The notes under the pieces: model-generated
Database searches by the model: none
Told to the model about the DNA's origin: nothing
Seen by the model: the letters and a program-made list of their open reading frames with translations, nothing else
Translations under genes and position numbers: made by a program
Part shown: piece by piece, positions 9,417-18,154 of the stretch
Layout of the letters: each line of letters starts with the position of its first letter
How positions within the stretch are numbered: the first letter of the stretch is position 1
Origin: Betaproteobacteria bacterium
Lineage (GTDB): Bacteria > Pseudomonadota > Gammaproteobacteria > Burkholderiales > SG8-39
Assembly: GCA_005883675.1 (NCBI GenBank)
Contig: VBCM01000193.1
Span: 4,821-37,558, forward strand
DNA: 32,738 bases
Direction of reading: 5' to 3'

Positions 9417-11195
9417 ATGAGTACCTACACGGCGCCGCTAAAAGACATGAAGTTCGTGCTGCACGAGCTCGCCGGCCTGGCGGAGGTGGCGAAGCTCCCC
9501 GGCTATGAGGAGGCCTCGCCCGACACGGTCGACGCCATCCTCGAGGAAGCGGGCAAGTTCGCCGCCGGCGTGCTCGATCCGCTCAACGCCACCGGCGACC
9601 GCGAAGGCTCGACGTGGACCGATGGCGCGGTTCGCACGCCCAAGGGGTTCCGCGAAGCCTATCGGCAGTTCTGCGAGGGCGGCTGGAACGCGCTACCGTT
9701 CGAAGGCGAGTGGGGCGGGCAGGGGCTGCCGCGGCTCGTCTCGACGCCGGTGCAGGAGATGTGGAAGAGCGCGAACCTGAGCTTCTCGCTTTGTCCGCTC
9801 CTCACGCAGGGCGCGGTCGAGGCGCTGCTCTTGCGAGGCTCCGATGAGCTCAAGCGCCGCTATCTGCCGAAGATGGTGGAAGGCAACTGGACCGGCACCA
9901 TGAACCTCACCGAGCCGCAGGCCGGCTCGGACCTCTCGCTCGTGCGCACGCGCGCCGAGCGCCAGGGCGACCATTACCTGATCTCGGGCCAGAAGATCTT
10001 CATCACCTACGGCGAGCACGACCTCGCCCAGAACATCGTGCACCTCGTGCTGGCGCGCACGCCGGATGCGCCCGAAGGCGTGAAGGGCATCTCGCTCTTC
10101 GTCGTGCCCAAATTCATCCCGAACGAGGACGGCACGCCGGGCAAGCGCAACCCGGCGAAGTGCGCCTCCATCGAGCACAAGCTCGGCATCCACGCGAGCC
10201 CCACCGCGGTGATGGTCTACGACAAGGCGCTCGGCTATCTCGTCGGCGAGGAGAACCGCGGGCTCGAATACATGTTCATCATGATGAATGCCGCGCGCTT
10301 TGCGGTCGGCCTCGAGGGCGTGGCGATCGCCGAGCGCGCGTTCCAGCGCGCGCTCGCCTTCGCCAGGGAGCGCATCCAGGGCCGCGACCTGGTGCAGGGC
10401 GGTAAATCGGTGCCGATCATCCGCCACCCGGACGTGCGCCGGATGCTGATGCTGATGAAGTCGCAGACCGAGGCGATGCGCGCGCTCGCGTATACGACCG
10501 CCGCGACGATGGACTTCGCGCGCAAGCACCCGGACGCCGAAGCGCGCAAGCGCCACCAGGCCTTCGTCGACCTGATGATTCCCGTCGTCAAGGGCTGGTC
10601 CACCGAGACCGGCATCGAGATCGCCTCGCTCGGCGTGCAGGTGCACGGCGGCATGGGCTTCGTCGAGGAAACCGGCGCCGCGCAGTACCTGCGCGACGCT
10701 CGCATCACCACCATCTACGAAGGCACGACCGGCATCCAGGCAATGGACCTCGTCGGGCGCAAGATCGCGCGCGAAGCCGGCACCACCGCCAAGGCCTGGC
10801 TCGGCTCGCTGAAAGCGCTGGACGCGGAGCTTGCCAAGTCGGCAAACGCCGACGTCAAAGCGCTCCGCGCACAGCTCGCCCAGGGCGTGCAGGCGGTGAG
10901 CGATAGCGTCAACTTCATCGTCGAGACCAAGGACCCGCGCGCCACCTTCGCCGGCGCGGTGCCGTTCCTCAAGCTCATGGGCATCGTCGCCGGGGGCTGG
11001 CAGATGGCGCGTGCCGCGCTCGCTGCCGAAAGGAAGTTGAATTCGGGTGATAAGGACTTCCTCCATGCGAAAATCGCCACCGCGCGCTTCTACGGCGACC
11101 AGGTTCTGGTGCAGGCGCCGGCATTGCGCGACACGGTAGTGAAGGGGGCGGCCGGCGTGCTCGCGCTTTCCGAAGAGCAGTTCCTCGCTGCGTAG
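9417..11195 (+). CDS. Acyl-CoA dehydrogenase with C-terminal extension domain
   Basis: [71 protein letters not shown]. Confidence 0.95.
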   Translation: MSTYTAPLKDMKFVLHELAGLAEVAKLPGYEEASPDTVDAILEEAGKFAAGVLDPLNATGDREGSTWTDGAVRTPKGFREAYRQFCEGGWNALPFEGEWGGQGLPRLVSTPVQEMWKSANLSFSLCPLLTQGAVEALLLRGSDELKRRYLPKMVEGNWTGTMNLTEPQAGSDLSLVRTRAERQGDHYLISGQKIFITYGEHDLAQNIVHLVLARTPDAPEGVKGISLFVVPKFIPNEDGTPGKRNPAKCASIEHKLGIHASPTAVMVYDKALGYLVGEENRGLEYMFIMMNAARFAVGLEGVAIAERAFQRALAFARERIQGRDLVQGGKSVPIIRHPDVRRMLMLMKSQTEAMRALAYTTAATMDFARKHPDAEARKRHQAFVDLMIPVVKGWSTETGIEIASLGVQVHGGMGFVEETGAAQYLRDARITTIYEGTTGIQAMDLVGRKIAREAGTTAKAWLGSLKALDAELAKSANADVKALRAQLAQGVQAVSDSVNFIVETKDPRATFAGAVPFLKLMGIVAGGWQMARAALAAERKLNSGDKDFLHAKIATARFYGDQVLVQAPALRDTVVKGAAGVLALSEEQFLAA

Positions 11196-12936
11196 CCTGA
11201 TCCTACTGCTCGCGTTCGCCGCCGCGCCGGCGTTCGCGGCGGAGCGTGCGCTCGCGGATTTCTTCCGCGAGTTCACGGACGAATGGATGCGCGGCGATCC
11301 GAATCGCGCCGCCGCCACGCGCTATTTCACCGGCGCGGAGCAGGCGGCGCTCGAGCGGAGCCTCACCCCCGAGACGCGCGCCTGGCGCCACGAGCGCGTC
11401 GCGCTCGCGCGAAGAGGGCTTGCCGAGCTCGCGAAATTCGACGCTGCGCATATGTCGCGCGACGAGCGCGTCTCGGCGGAGCTCATGCGCTGGCAGCTCT
11501 CGCAGCTCGTCGAGGGCGAGGCGTACGAGGACTACCGCTTCCCGCTCGACCAGTTCAACGGCCCGAATGTGCAACTGGTGAACACGCTCACGGTGACGCA
11601 TCCGCTACGCAGCCCGGCCGATGCGCGCAACTACGTCGCCCGGCTCGGCCAGGTGCGGCTGCGCATGGAGGAGGCGATTACCGAGGCCGAGCGCCTAGCG
11701 GCGAAGCGCATGATCCCGCCGCGCTTCATCCTGCGCTCGACACTCGCGCAGATGCGGCACTTCATCGGCACGCCGCCCGCGCAGAATCCGCTCGTCGCGA
11801 TCTACGCCGAGCGCATTGCGCCGATCGACGGCATCGGCGCCGAGGAGCGCGACGCGCTCAAGCAGGAGGCCGAGCGCACGGTCGCCGGCGACGTGTATCC
11901 GGCGTGGCAGAAAGCCATCGCGCTCCTCGAATCGCTCATACCGACATCGACCGACGATGCGGGCCTGTGGCGCTTCCCCGGCGGCGCCAAGGCCTATGCC
12001 TACGAGCTGCGGCGCTTCACCACCACGAACCTCGGCCCCGACGAGATCCACGACATCGGGCTGCGCGAGGTGGCGCGCATCGAAGCCGAGATGGACAAGC
12101 TGCTGCAGCGCCTCGGCCGCACCCAGGGCACGCTCAAGGAGCGCACCGATGCGCTCGAGCGCGATCTCGCTTATCCGAACACCGACCAAGGGCGCGCGGC
12201 GATCATGGCCGACATCGAGCGCATCCTGCGCGATGCCGAGAAGCGCTCCGCGACGCTCTTCGCCCAGACGCCGAAAGCGCCGGTCGTCGCGCGGCCCTAT
12301 CCGCCATTCCGCTGGGCGAGCGCGGCGGCGAGCTACAGCTTCCCGGCGCCCGATGGCTCGCGCCCGGGCACCTTCCAGATACCGCTGCGGCCGTCGCAGC
12401 TCACGCGCTTCGGGTTGCGCTCGCTCGTCTATCACGAGACGGTGCCAGGTCACCACTTCCAGATCGCGCTCGAGATGGAGAACCCCGCGCTGCCGCGCTT
12501 TCGGCAGCTACGCGCCTACGGCTTCATCTCGGCCTATGGCGAGGGCTGGGCGCTCTACGCCGAGCGGCTCGCCGCGGAGGCGCTCTGGTACGAGGACGAT
12601 GCGGAGGGCCTTCTCGGCCAGCTCGCGGCGGAGCTCTTCCGCGCGCGGCGCCTCGTGGTCGACACGGGGCTGCACGCCAAGCGCTGGACGCGCGAGCAGG
12701 CGATCGCCTATGGCATCGGCCCGAGCGAGGTCGAGCGCTACGTGGTGTTTCCGGGGCAGGCCTGCTCGTACAAGCTCGGGCAGCTCAAGATCCTGGAACT
12801 GCGCGAGCGCGCGCGACGCGCGCTCGGCAGCCGCTACTCGCCGAAGGAGTTCCACCGCGCGGTGCTCGGTACCGGCACCGTGCCGCTCGAGCTCCTCGAG
12901 CGCGAAGTCGACGCCTACATCGCAACCGCGAAATAA
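11188..12936 (+). CDS. DUF885-family protein, probably exported; start codon non-canonical or uncertain (first ATG in frame is 11287)
   Basis: VYHETVPGHHFQIALEMEN, SAYGEGWALYAERLAAE, QACSYKLGQLKILELRERA; in-frame signal-peptide-like [17 protein letters not shown] precedes ATG 11287. Confidence 0.8.
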   Translation: MRSLILLLAFAAAPAFAAERALADFFREFTDEWMRGDPNRAAATRYFTGAEQAALERSLTPETRAWRHERVALARRGLAELAKFDAAHMSRDERVSAELMRWQLSQLVEGEAYEDYRFPLDQFNGPNVQLVNTLTVTHPLRSPADARNYVARLGQVRLRMEEAITEAERLAAKRMIPPRFILRSTLAQMRHFIGTPPAQNPLVAIYAERIAPIDGIGAEERDALKQEAERTVAGDVYPAWQKAIALLESLIPTSTDDAGLWRFPGGAKAYAYELRRFTTTNLGPDEIHDIGLREVARIEAEMDKLLQRLGRTQGTLKERTDALERDLAYPNTDQGRAAIMADIERILRDAEKRSATLFAQTPKAPVVARPYPPFRWASAAASYSFPAPDGSRPGTFQIPLRPSQLTRFGLRSLVYHETVPGHHFQIALEMENPALPRFRQLRAYGFISAYGEGWALYAERLAAEALWYEDDAEGLLGQLAAELFRARRLVVDTGLHAKRWTREQAIAYGIGPSEVERYVVFPGQACSYKLGQLKILELRERARRALGSRYSPKEFHRAVLGTGTVPLELLEREVDAYIATAK

Positions 12937-12942
12937 ACCCGG

Positions 12943-14472
12943 CTAGGCCTTGGCGCGCAGGCCGAAGAAGCGGCGGATGCGGCTCAAGAGATCGGCCTGC
13001 TCGTTCTGCACCGCCATCGGCTGGGTGGCGAACACCTCGCGCACTTTCTCAAGCTCGGGGCGGCGCGAGGCGATGACGCGAGCGATACCCTCGGCGATCT
13101 CCGGCCGGCCGAGGAGCAGCCCCTGGAACGACTTGCCGTCGAGGCGATAGCACTCGACGTCGGTCTTCGCCACCACGGTGGCGCTCCGCGCGTCGCCCGT
13201 GAGGAGCGCCATCTCGCCGAAGAACTGCCCGGCGCGCAGCGTGCTGAGTGTTTGCGGCGCGGCGTTCGGCGGCTCGTAGCGCACCTCGACCTCGCCGAAC
13301 ATGATGATGTAGAGCCAGTGGGCGATGTTGCCCTGCTTGGTGATGACGTCGCCGCGCGCGAAGGGCGCGTACTGCAGCCGCTCGCCGAGCTCGTTCATCT
13401 CGTCCTCCGCGAGCACCGTGAAGAGATCCACCTGGCGCAGCATCTCGAGGCGCCGGCCGAGCTCGCGCTTTCGCACGAGGTCGGCGTGCGCCTCGTCGCG
13501 CGACACCGCGTGCACCGTGCGCTGCTCCTCCGCGATGCGGATGCCGGCGCGCTGCAGCGAGGCGAAGAGGTGCACGCGCACCATCGAGTCGGTCATCTCG
13601 TCTTCCAGCAGATCGGTCAGGAAATAACGCAACTCGTACTCGAGGTTGCCGGCGACGAAGCCATGCAGCACGGTGCTTGGCGCCGGCGTCTGCGCCACGT
13701 TGGCGATCGGCACGTCGATCATCTCCTCGTTGACGATGGCGATCACGCGCGCCGGCGGCACGCTCGGATCGACCATGAAGCGGAGGCTCCGGCGCCATTG
13801 CAGCGGCCGGCCCTCGCGGCGGCCGAGGATGGCGACGCGGCCCTTCATGATCGCGCTGTTCGGAATGACGATCGTCTCCCAGTTGCGCGTCTCGATGAGG
13901 GTCGAGCGCCAGCGGATATCGCGCACCTGGCCCGCGAGCTCGTCGATCCTCACCCAGTCGCCCACCTGCACGGTGTTGTCGACCTGGATCGAGAGCCCGC
14001 CCAAGAGGTTGCCGAGCGTGTCCTGCATGGCGAACGCGATCACCGCCGTCAGGATGGCTGACGTCGTTACGATGCTGGACAAGTCCACGCCCGCGCCGCG
14101 TAGCTGTGCGAGGCCGTAGATGACGTAGAGGACGAGGATCACCACGTCCTCGACGATGCGCGGCATCGCCCGGCCGATGAGAGGAAGCAGCAGCCGGAAG
14201 AACGTGAAGCCGGCGAGCCGGATGAGCGCGATCGCCGTGACGATGCGGAAAATCGTGTGCACCCCGGACGCAGCGTCGGGCGCGAGCGTCTCGAGCGGGA
14301 CCGCCGTGGCCTGGCCGAAGACGCCGATCAGGAAAAACCACAGCGTGTTGAGATACACGGAGCGCTCGAGCGGCCGGAAGCGCAGCAGCAGCACCGCGAG
14401 CGCGAGTGCCAGCAGCGTCAACCATCCCACTTCGGAATGCAGCAGCGCGTTCAGGCTGTAGTGCTCGGTCAT
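12943..14472 (-). CDS. MscS-family mechanosensitive channel with C-terminal cyclic-nucleotide-binding domain
   Basis: Membrane segments, then MscS core (FAMQDTLGNLLGGLSIQVDNTVQVGDWVRI, VIPNSAIMKGRV) and cNMP domain (ITKQGNIAHWLYIIMFGEVEV...FFGEMALLTGDARSATVVA). Start set to MTEHYSLNA (ATG 14472). Confidence 0.92.
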   Translation of the reverse strand: MTEHYSLNALLHSEVGWLTLLALALAVLLLRFRPLERSVYLNTLWFFLIGVFGQATAVPLETLAPDAASGVHTIFRIVTAIALIRLAGFTFFRLLLPLIGRAMPRIVEDVVILVLYVIYGLAQLRGAGVDLSSIVTTSAILTAVIAFAMQDTLGNLLGGLSIQVDNTVQVGDWVRIDELAGQVRDIRWRSTLIETRNWETIVIPNSAIMKGRVAILGRREGRPLQWRRSLRFMVDPSVPPARVIAIVNEEMIDVPIANVAQTPAPSTVLHGFVAGNLEYELRYFLTDLLEDEMTDSMVRVHLFASLQRAGIRIAEEQRTVHAVSRDEAHADLVRKRELGRRLEMLRQVDLFTVLAEDEMNELGERLQYAPFARGDVITKQGNIAHWLYIIMFGEVEVRYEPPNAAPQTLSTLRAGQFFGEMALLTGDARSATVVAKTDVECYRLDGKSFQGLLLGRPEIAEGIARVIASRRPELEKVREVFATQPMAVQNEQADLLSRIRRFFGLRAKA

Positions 14473-14774
14473 CAGAACTTGATCCGCCCCGTCAGCATGT
14501 CGCGCCACATCGCCCAGTCGCCGAGGAAGCTATAGACCGGGTAGGTGAACGTGGCGGGCTTGTTTTTCTCGAAAAAGAAGTGCCCGACCCAGGCGGCCAT
14601 GGTCGCCAGCGCAGCGATGATGGTCGCGAGGCCGAGCGTAGTCCCGAGGAAGTGCAGCCGCCGGCAGCTGCGGTCGGCATGCTGCGATAGATAAAAGGGG
14701 TAAAACGCGCCAAAACTGCGGTATGGCTCGGCGCTCCCGGACGCCGTATTTTTTTTCTCCCTGCTCCCACCCAT
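14472..14774 (-). CDS. Small membrane protein, DUF962/Mpo1-like
   Basis: YRSFGAFYPFYLSQHADRSCRRLHFLGTTLGLATIIAALATMAAWVGHFFFEKNKPATFTYPVYSFLGDWAMW matches the DUF962 pattern. Start refined to MGGSREKK (14774). Confidence 0.85.
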   Translation of the reverse strand: MGGSREKKNTASGSAEPYRSFGAFYPFYLSQHADRSCRRLHFLGTTLGLATIIAALATMAAWVGHFFFEKNKPATFTYPVYSFLGDWAMWRDMLTGRIKF

Positions 14775-14829
14775 GGAGCCGATTGTACTGGGTCGGAACA
14801 ATCGTGCTGCGACCCGGTCGGATAGCCTA

Positions 14830-17073
14830 GTGGCAAGAATCCTCATCGCGGACGATCACCGCGCGAACCGGGAGGCGCTCGCCGCACTGCTCGAAACCGC
14901 CGGCCACGAGGTGCTGAGCGCGCCGGAGGGCAGCAAGGCGCTCGAGCTCGCGCGCAGCCACCGGCCCGAGCTGGTCATCACCGATGTCCTGATGCCGATC
15001 ATGGACGGCTACGAGCTGACGCGGCGCCTGAAGCTCGAGCCGCAGACGGCTGGCATCAGCGTGATCTTTTACACGGCCTACTTCGGCGGCCAGGACGCGA
15101 AAGAGCTCGCCGCTGCGCTTGGCGTGGCACGCGTGCTGGTGAAGCCCTCCGACAACGCCGCGATTCTGCGCGCGGTAGGCGAAGTGCTCTCGGCGCGCCC
15201 CGCGGCGCCGGCCGACACGCGTGCCGACCTCGACCGCGAGCACCTGCGCCTGATGGTGGATCAGCTCCTCGAGAAGACCGGCGCCCTGGAAGCGCAGCAG
15301 CAGCGCATCGAGCGCATGAACCGCACGCTCGCGATGCTCTCCGCGATCAACGCGCTCATCGTGCGCGCGGATGAGCGCCAGGCACTGCTCGAGGAAGCGT
15401 GCCGCATCGCCGTCGACAAGGGCGGCTTTCGGCTCGCCGCGGTGGGACTCTCCGACGGCAGCCGGCGCCTTGAGCTCGCGGCGCGCGCGGGCGAAGGGAG
15501 CCCCGAGCGCGAGCTCGAGCGCCTGAGACTCGGCACCCAGGCGATGATCTGGAACGACGCCGAGAGCGGCTCGTTCGTCGCGCTGCCGCTCATCGTGGCG
15601 GAGGAGCCGGCGGGCGTGCTGCTGCTCTACGCGCGCGTGCGCGACTTCTTCGACGAGGAAGAGATGCGGCTCCTGCACGAGCTCGCGGGCGACGTCTCGT
15701 TCGCGTTGCATCACCTCGAGCAGAAGGCGCAGATGGATTACCTCGCCTACCACGACTCGCTCACCGATCTCCCGAACCGCAGCCTCTTCACCGACCGCAT
15801 GACGCAGGCGCTGAACGCGGCGCGGCGCGAGAAGCGCTTCGCCGCCGCGGTGTTCGTCGACGTCGAGCGCTTTCGCATGGTGAACGAGACCTTCGGGCGC
15901 AAGGCGGGCGATGATCTCCTGCGCACGATCGGCGCGCGCCTGCGCGCCGCGGCGCGCGAGCAGGACACGGTGGCGCGCATCGGCGCCGACCACTTCGCCG
16001 TCGCGGTCGCGCCGTTTGACCGGCCGGGCGACACCACGCACTGGATGATCGAGCGCCTCGAGCAGGCGTTCACGCCGCCGATCACCATCGACGGCGTCGA
16101 GCTGCGCGTGGCACTCAAGGCGGGCATCGGCGTGTTCCCGGCCGATGGCGAGTCGACCGAGTCGCTTTGCGCCAACGCCGAGACCGCGCTCAGCAAGGCG
16201 AAGGAATTGAACCAGCCCTATCTCTTCTACGCGCCGGAGATGAACGCGCGGGTGGCCGAGTCGCTCGCCATGGAGAACCGCCTGCGCCGCGCGCTGGAGG
16301 AGGGCCGGCTCGCGCTGCACTACCAGCCCAAGATCGACGTCAAGACGGGCGCGGTCGCGGGGCTCGAAGCGCTCATCCGCTGGATCGATCCGGAGCTCGG
16401 CAGCGTGCCGCCGGCCAAGTTCGTCGGGCTCCTGGAGGAGACCGGCATGATCCTCGCCGCCGGCCGCTGGGCGCTGCGCCAGGCGGCGACCGACATCCAC
16501 CATTGGGAGTCGCTCGGCATCGCCGTGCCGCGCATCGCGGTCAACGTCTCGGCGATCCAGCTCCGGCAGAAGGATTTCGTCGATTCGGTGCTCGAGGCGA
16601 TCTCGTCCGCGGGCGAAATGCGCGGCGCTCGCATGCCGCTCATCGATCTCGAGATCACCGAGAGCGTGCTGATGGACGACATCGAGGAGAGCACGCGGAA
16701 GCTGCAGACGCTGCGGCGCGCCGGCATCGAGGTCTCGGTCGATGATTTCGGCACCGGCTACTGCTCGCTCAGCTACCTCGCGCGGCTGCCGGTGGACACG
16801 CTCAAGATCGATCGGAGCTTCGTCGTGCGCATGGGCGAGGCCGGCTATCCGCGCAACATCGTGGCGATGATCGTCTCGCTTGCCCACACACTCGGCCTAA
16901 AGGTCATCGCCGAGGGCGTCGAGGAGACCGAGCAGGTGCACCTCTTGAAGGAGCTCGGCTGCGACCAGATCCAGGGCTACTACGTGAGCGCTCCGGTGCC
17001 GGCGTCGCAGATCGAGGGGCTCCTGCGTCCCGACGCCGGCAGGACGCTGCGCCACCGCATCGCCGCGGCCTGA
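14830..17073 (+). CDS. REC-GAF-like-GGDEF(degenerate)-EAL signalling protein, probable c-di-GMP phosphodiesterase
   Basis: REC: ARILIADDHRANREAL...VLMPIMDG...LVKPS; GGDEF-type domain with GADHF at the signature; EAL: GLEALIRW, ETGMI, NVSAIQL, EITESVLM, VDDFGTGYCSLSYLARLPVDTLKIDRSFV, IAEGVEE. Start inferred as GTG 14830 (VARILIADD). Confidence 0.9.
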   Translation: MARILIADDHRANREALAALLETAGHEVLSAPEGSKALELARSHRPELVITDVLMPIMDGYELTRRLKLEPQTAGISVIFYTAYFGGQDAKELAAALGVARVLVKPSDNAAILRAVGEVLSARPAAPADTRADLDREHLRLMVDQLLEKTGALEAQQQRIERMNRTLAMLSAINALIVRADERQALLEEACRIAVDKGGFRLAAVGLSDGSRRLELAARAGEGSPERELERLRLGTQAMIWNDAESGSFVALPLIVAEEPAGVLLLYARVRDFFDEEEMRLLHELAGDVSFALHHLEQKAQMDYLAYHDSLTDLPNRSLFTDRMTQALNAARREKRFAAAVFVDVERFRMVNETFGRKAGDDLLRTIGARLRAAAREQDTVARIGADHFAVAVAPFDRPGDTTHWMIERLEQAFTPPITIDGVELRVALKAGIGVFPADGESTESLCANAETALSKAKELNQPYLFYAPEMNARVAESLAMENRLRRALEEGRLALHYQPKIDVKTGAVAGLEALIRWIDPELGSVPPAKFVGLLEETGMILAAGRWALRQAATDIHHWESLGIAVPRIAVNVSAIQLRQKDFVDSVLEAISSAGEMRGARMPLIDLEITESVLMDDIEESTRKLQTLRRAGIEVSVDDFGTGYCSLSYLARLPVDTLKIDRSFVVRMGEAGYPRNIVAMIVSLAHTLGLKVIAEGVEETEQVHLLKELGCDQIQGYYVSAPVPASQIEGLLRPDAGRTLRHRIAAA

Positions 17074-17092
17074 CGTCGGCAAACCGCCGACG
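17074..17092 (+). terminator. Hairpin directly after the EAL gene stop; no T tract
   Basis: CGTCGGC-AAACC-GCCGACG perfect 7-bp stem starting at the base after TGA. Confidence 0.4.
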
Positions 17093-17134
17093 CCAAGTCG
17101 CATGGATTCGACGTCACTTTCTGAAGACAGCCGA

Positions 17135-17163
17135 CTGTCAAGCGCCGCGCGCGCCCGTAAACT
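17135..17163 (+). promoter_or_regulatory. Sigma70-like promoter candidate upstream of the 132-aa ORF
   Basis: CTGTCA (17135-17140), 17-bp spacer, TAAACT (17158-17163); each hexamer matches 4/6 of consensus. Confidence 0.3.
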
Positions 17164-17177
17164 GTGCGCCGCTCCCG

Positions 17178-17576
17178 ATGGTTTCAGAACACAGGCCCAA
17201 CGATCTCGTCGCGCTCAGCACGGCGGCCGCCGCCGCCTATCTGGCGCTCGCGCGCCGCGGCTTGCCGCAGGCGCAGGGCCTCCTCGACGTCGCCGCGATC
17301 GCGCTCGCCGCGTGCATCCCGATCTACGGTGCGCGTCATGGGGCCGAGCCGCTGCGCCGCCTCACCGACGCCGATGTCGCCGGCGGCAAGTTCACGCACG
17401 GCGCCTCGCGCCTGCAGTTCGGCGATGGCCGCTCGGCTTTCACCCGCCTCGCGGTCACCGCCGCGGACTTCGCCAAGGGGCTCGAGCGCCTGAAGCGCGC
17501 CGGCGTCAACTTCGCCCACGCGCGTCACGACGCGGCGCCGCGGCGCCTGCCGACCGTGATGCCGCCGCCGGCATGA
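17178..17576 (+). CDS. Hypothetical protein (132 aa)
   Basis: ORF between the EAL gene and the REC gene; stop overlaps the next start (ATGA at 17573) and a promoter-like pair lies upstream. No family recognised. Confidence 0.5.
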   Translation: MVSEHRPNDLVALSTAAAAAYLALARRGLPQAQGLLDVAAIALAACIPIYGARHGAEPLRRLTDADVAGGKFTHGASRLQFGDGRSAFTRLAVTAADFAKGLERLKRAGVNFAHARHDAAPRRLPTVMPPPA

Positions 17577-18154
17577 ACGAAGGCGGCCACTTTGCGCTGA
17601 GCGTGCGCGCCGACGAGCGCGACGCCCTCGTCACCGTGGTGGACGACGGTGCCGGCATCTCCAACGCGCTGCTGCAACGGGCACTCGAGCTCGCGCTCGG
17701 CCGCCGTCCCGCGGAGCGCGCCTACACGGTGCGCATGCCGCTCGACGGCGCGCAGCGGGCCGCGAGCGCACCGCCGCTCACCTACGGCTCCTCGCCGCGC
17801 CGGCGCATCCTGGTGGTGGACGACAATATCGACGCCGCGCAGGGGCTCGCGATGCTCCTGCGCGAGCTCGGGCACGACGTACAGATCGCGCACGACGGGC
17901 ACGCCGCGCTCGAGGCGACGCGGTTGAACCAGCCGCAGCTCGTGCTGCTCGACCTCGGTATGCCCGGCGTCGACGGCTACCGCGTGGTCTCGAGCCTGAA
18001 GAGCGACCCGCGGTTCGCGCGCGTGCGCTTCGTCGCGGTCACCGGCACGGAGGGCGACGAGGCGCGCCGGCGCTCGCGCGAAGCAGGCTTCGACGACTAC
18101 CTGGTGAAGCCCGTGGCGCTCGCGACCCTGCGCGAAGTGCTCGCGCGGCTCTAG
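17573..18154 (+). CDS. Response regulator with a truncated HATPase-like N-terminus
   Basis: GGHFALSVRADERDALVTVVDDGAGIS resembles a kinase N/G1-box region, TVRMPLDG resembles the end of a HATPase domain; full REC follows: RRRILVVDDNIDAAQGLAMLLRELGHDV...LLDLGMPGVDGYRV...VAVTG...YLVKPV. Confidence 0.8.
   Translation: MNEGGHFALSVRADERDALVTVVDDGAGISNALLQRALELALGRRPAERAYTVRMPLDGAQRAASAPPLTYGSSPRRRILVVDDNIDAAQGLAMLLRELGHDVQIAHDGHAALEATRLNQPQLVLLDLGMPGVDGYRVVSSLKSDPRFARVRFVAVTGTEGDEARRRSREAGFDDYLVKPVALATLREVLARL

Noticed and set aside
11283-13076. 597-aa alternate-frame ORF overlapping the DUF885 gene
   Set aside because: Arg/Ala-rich frame-shifted reading of the DUF885 gene; the motifs lie in the other frame.
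14730-14756. Terminator-like CGGCG...CGCCG followed by T8 on the plus strand
   Set aside because: Lies inside the minus-strand DUF962 coding region and no plus-strand gene precedes it; recorded instead as an A8 tract.
14827-16887. 686-aa antisense ORF on the minus strand
   Set aside because: Shadow of the REC-GGDEF-EAL gene; low-complexity composition and no recognisable domain.
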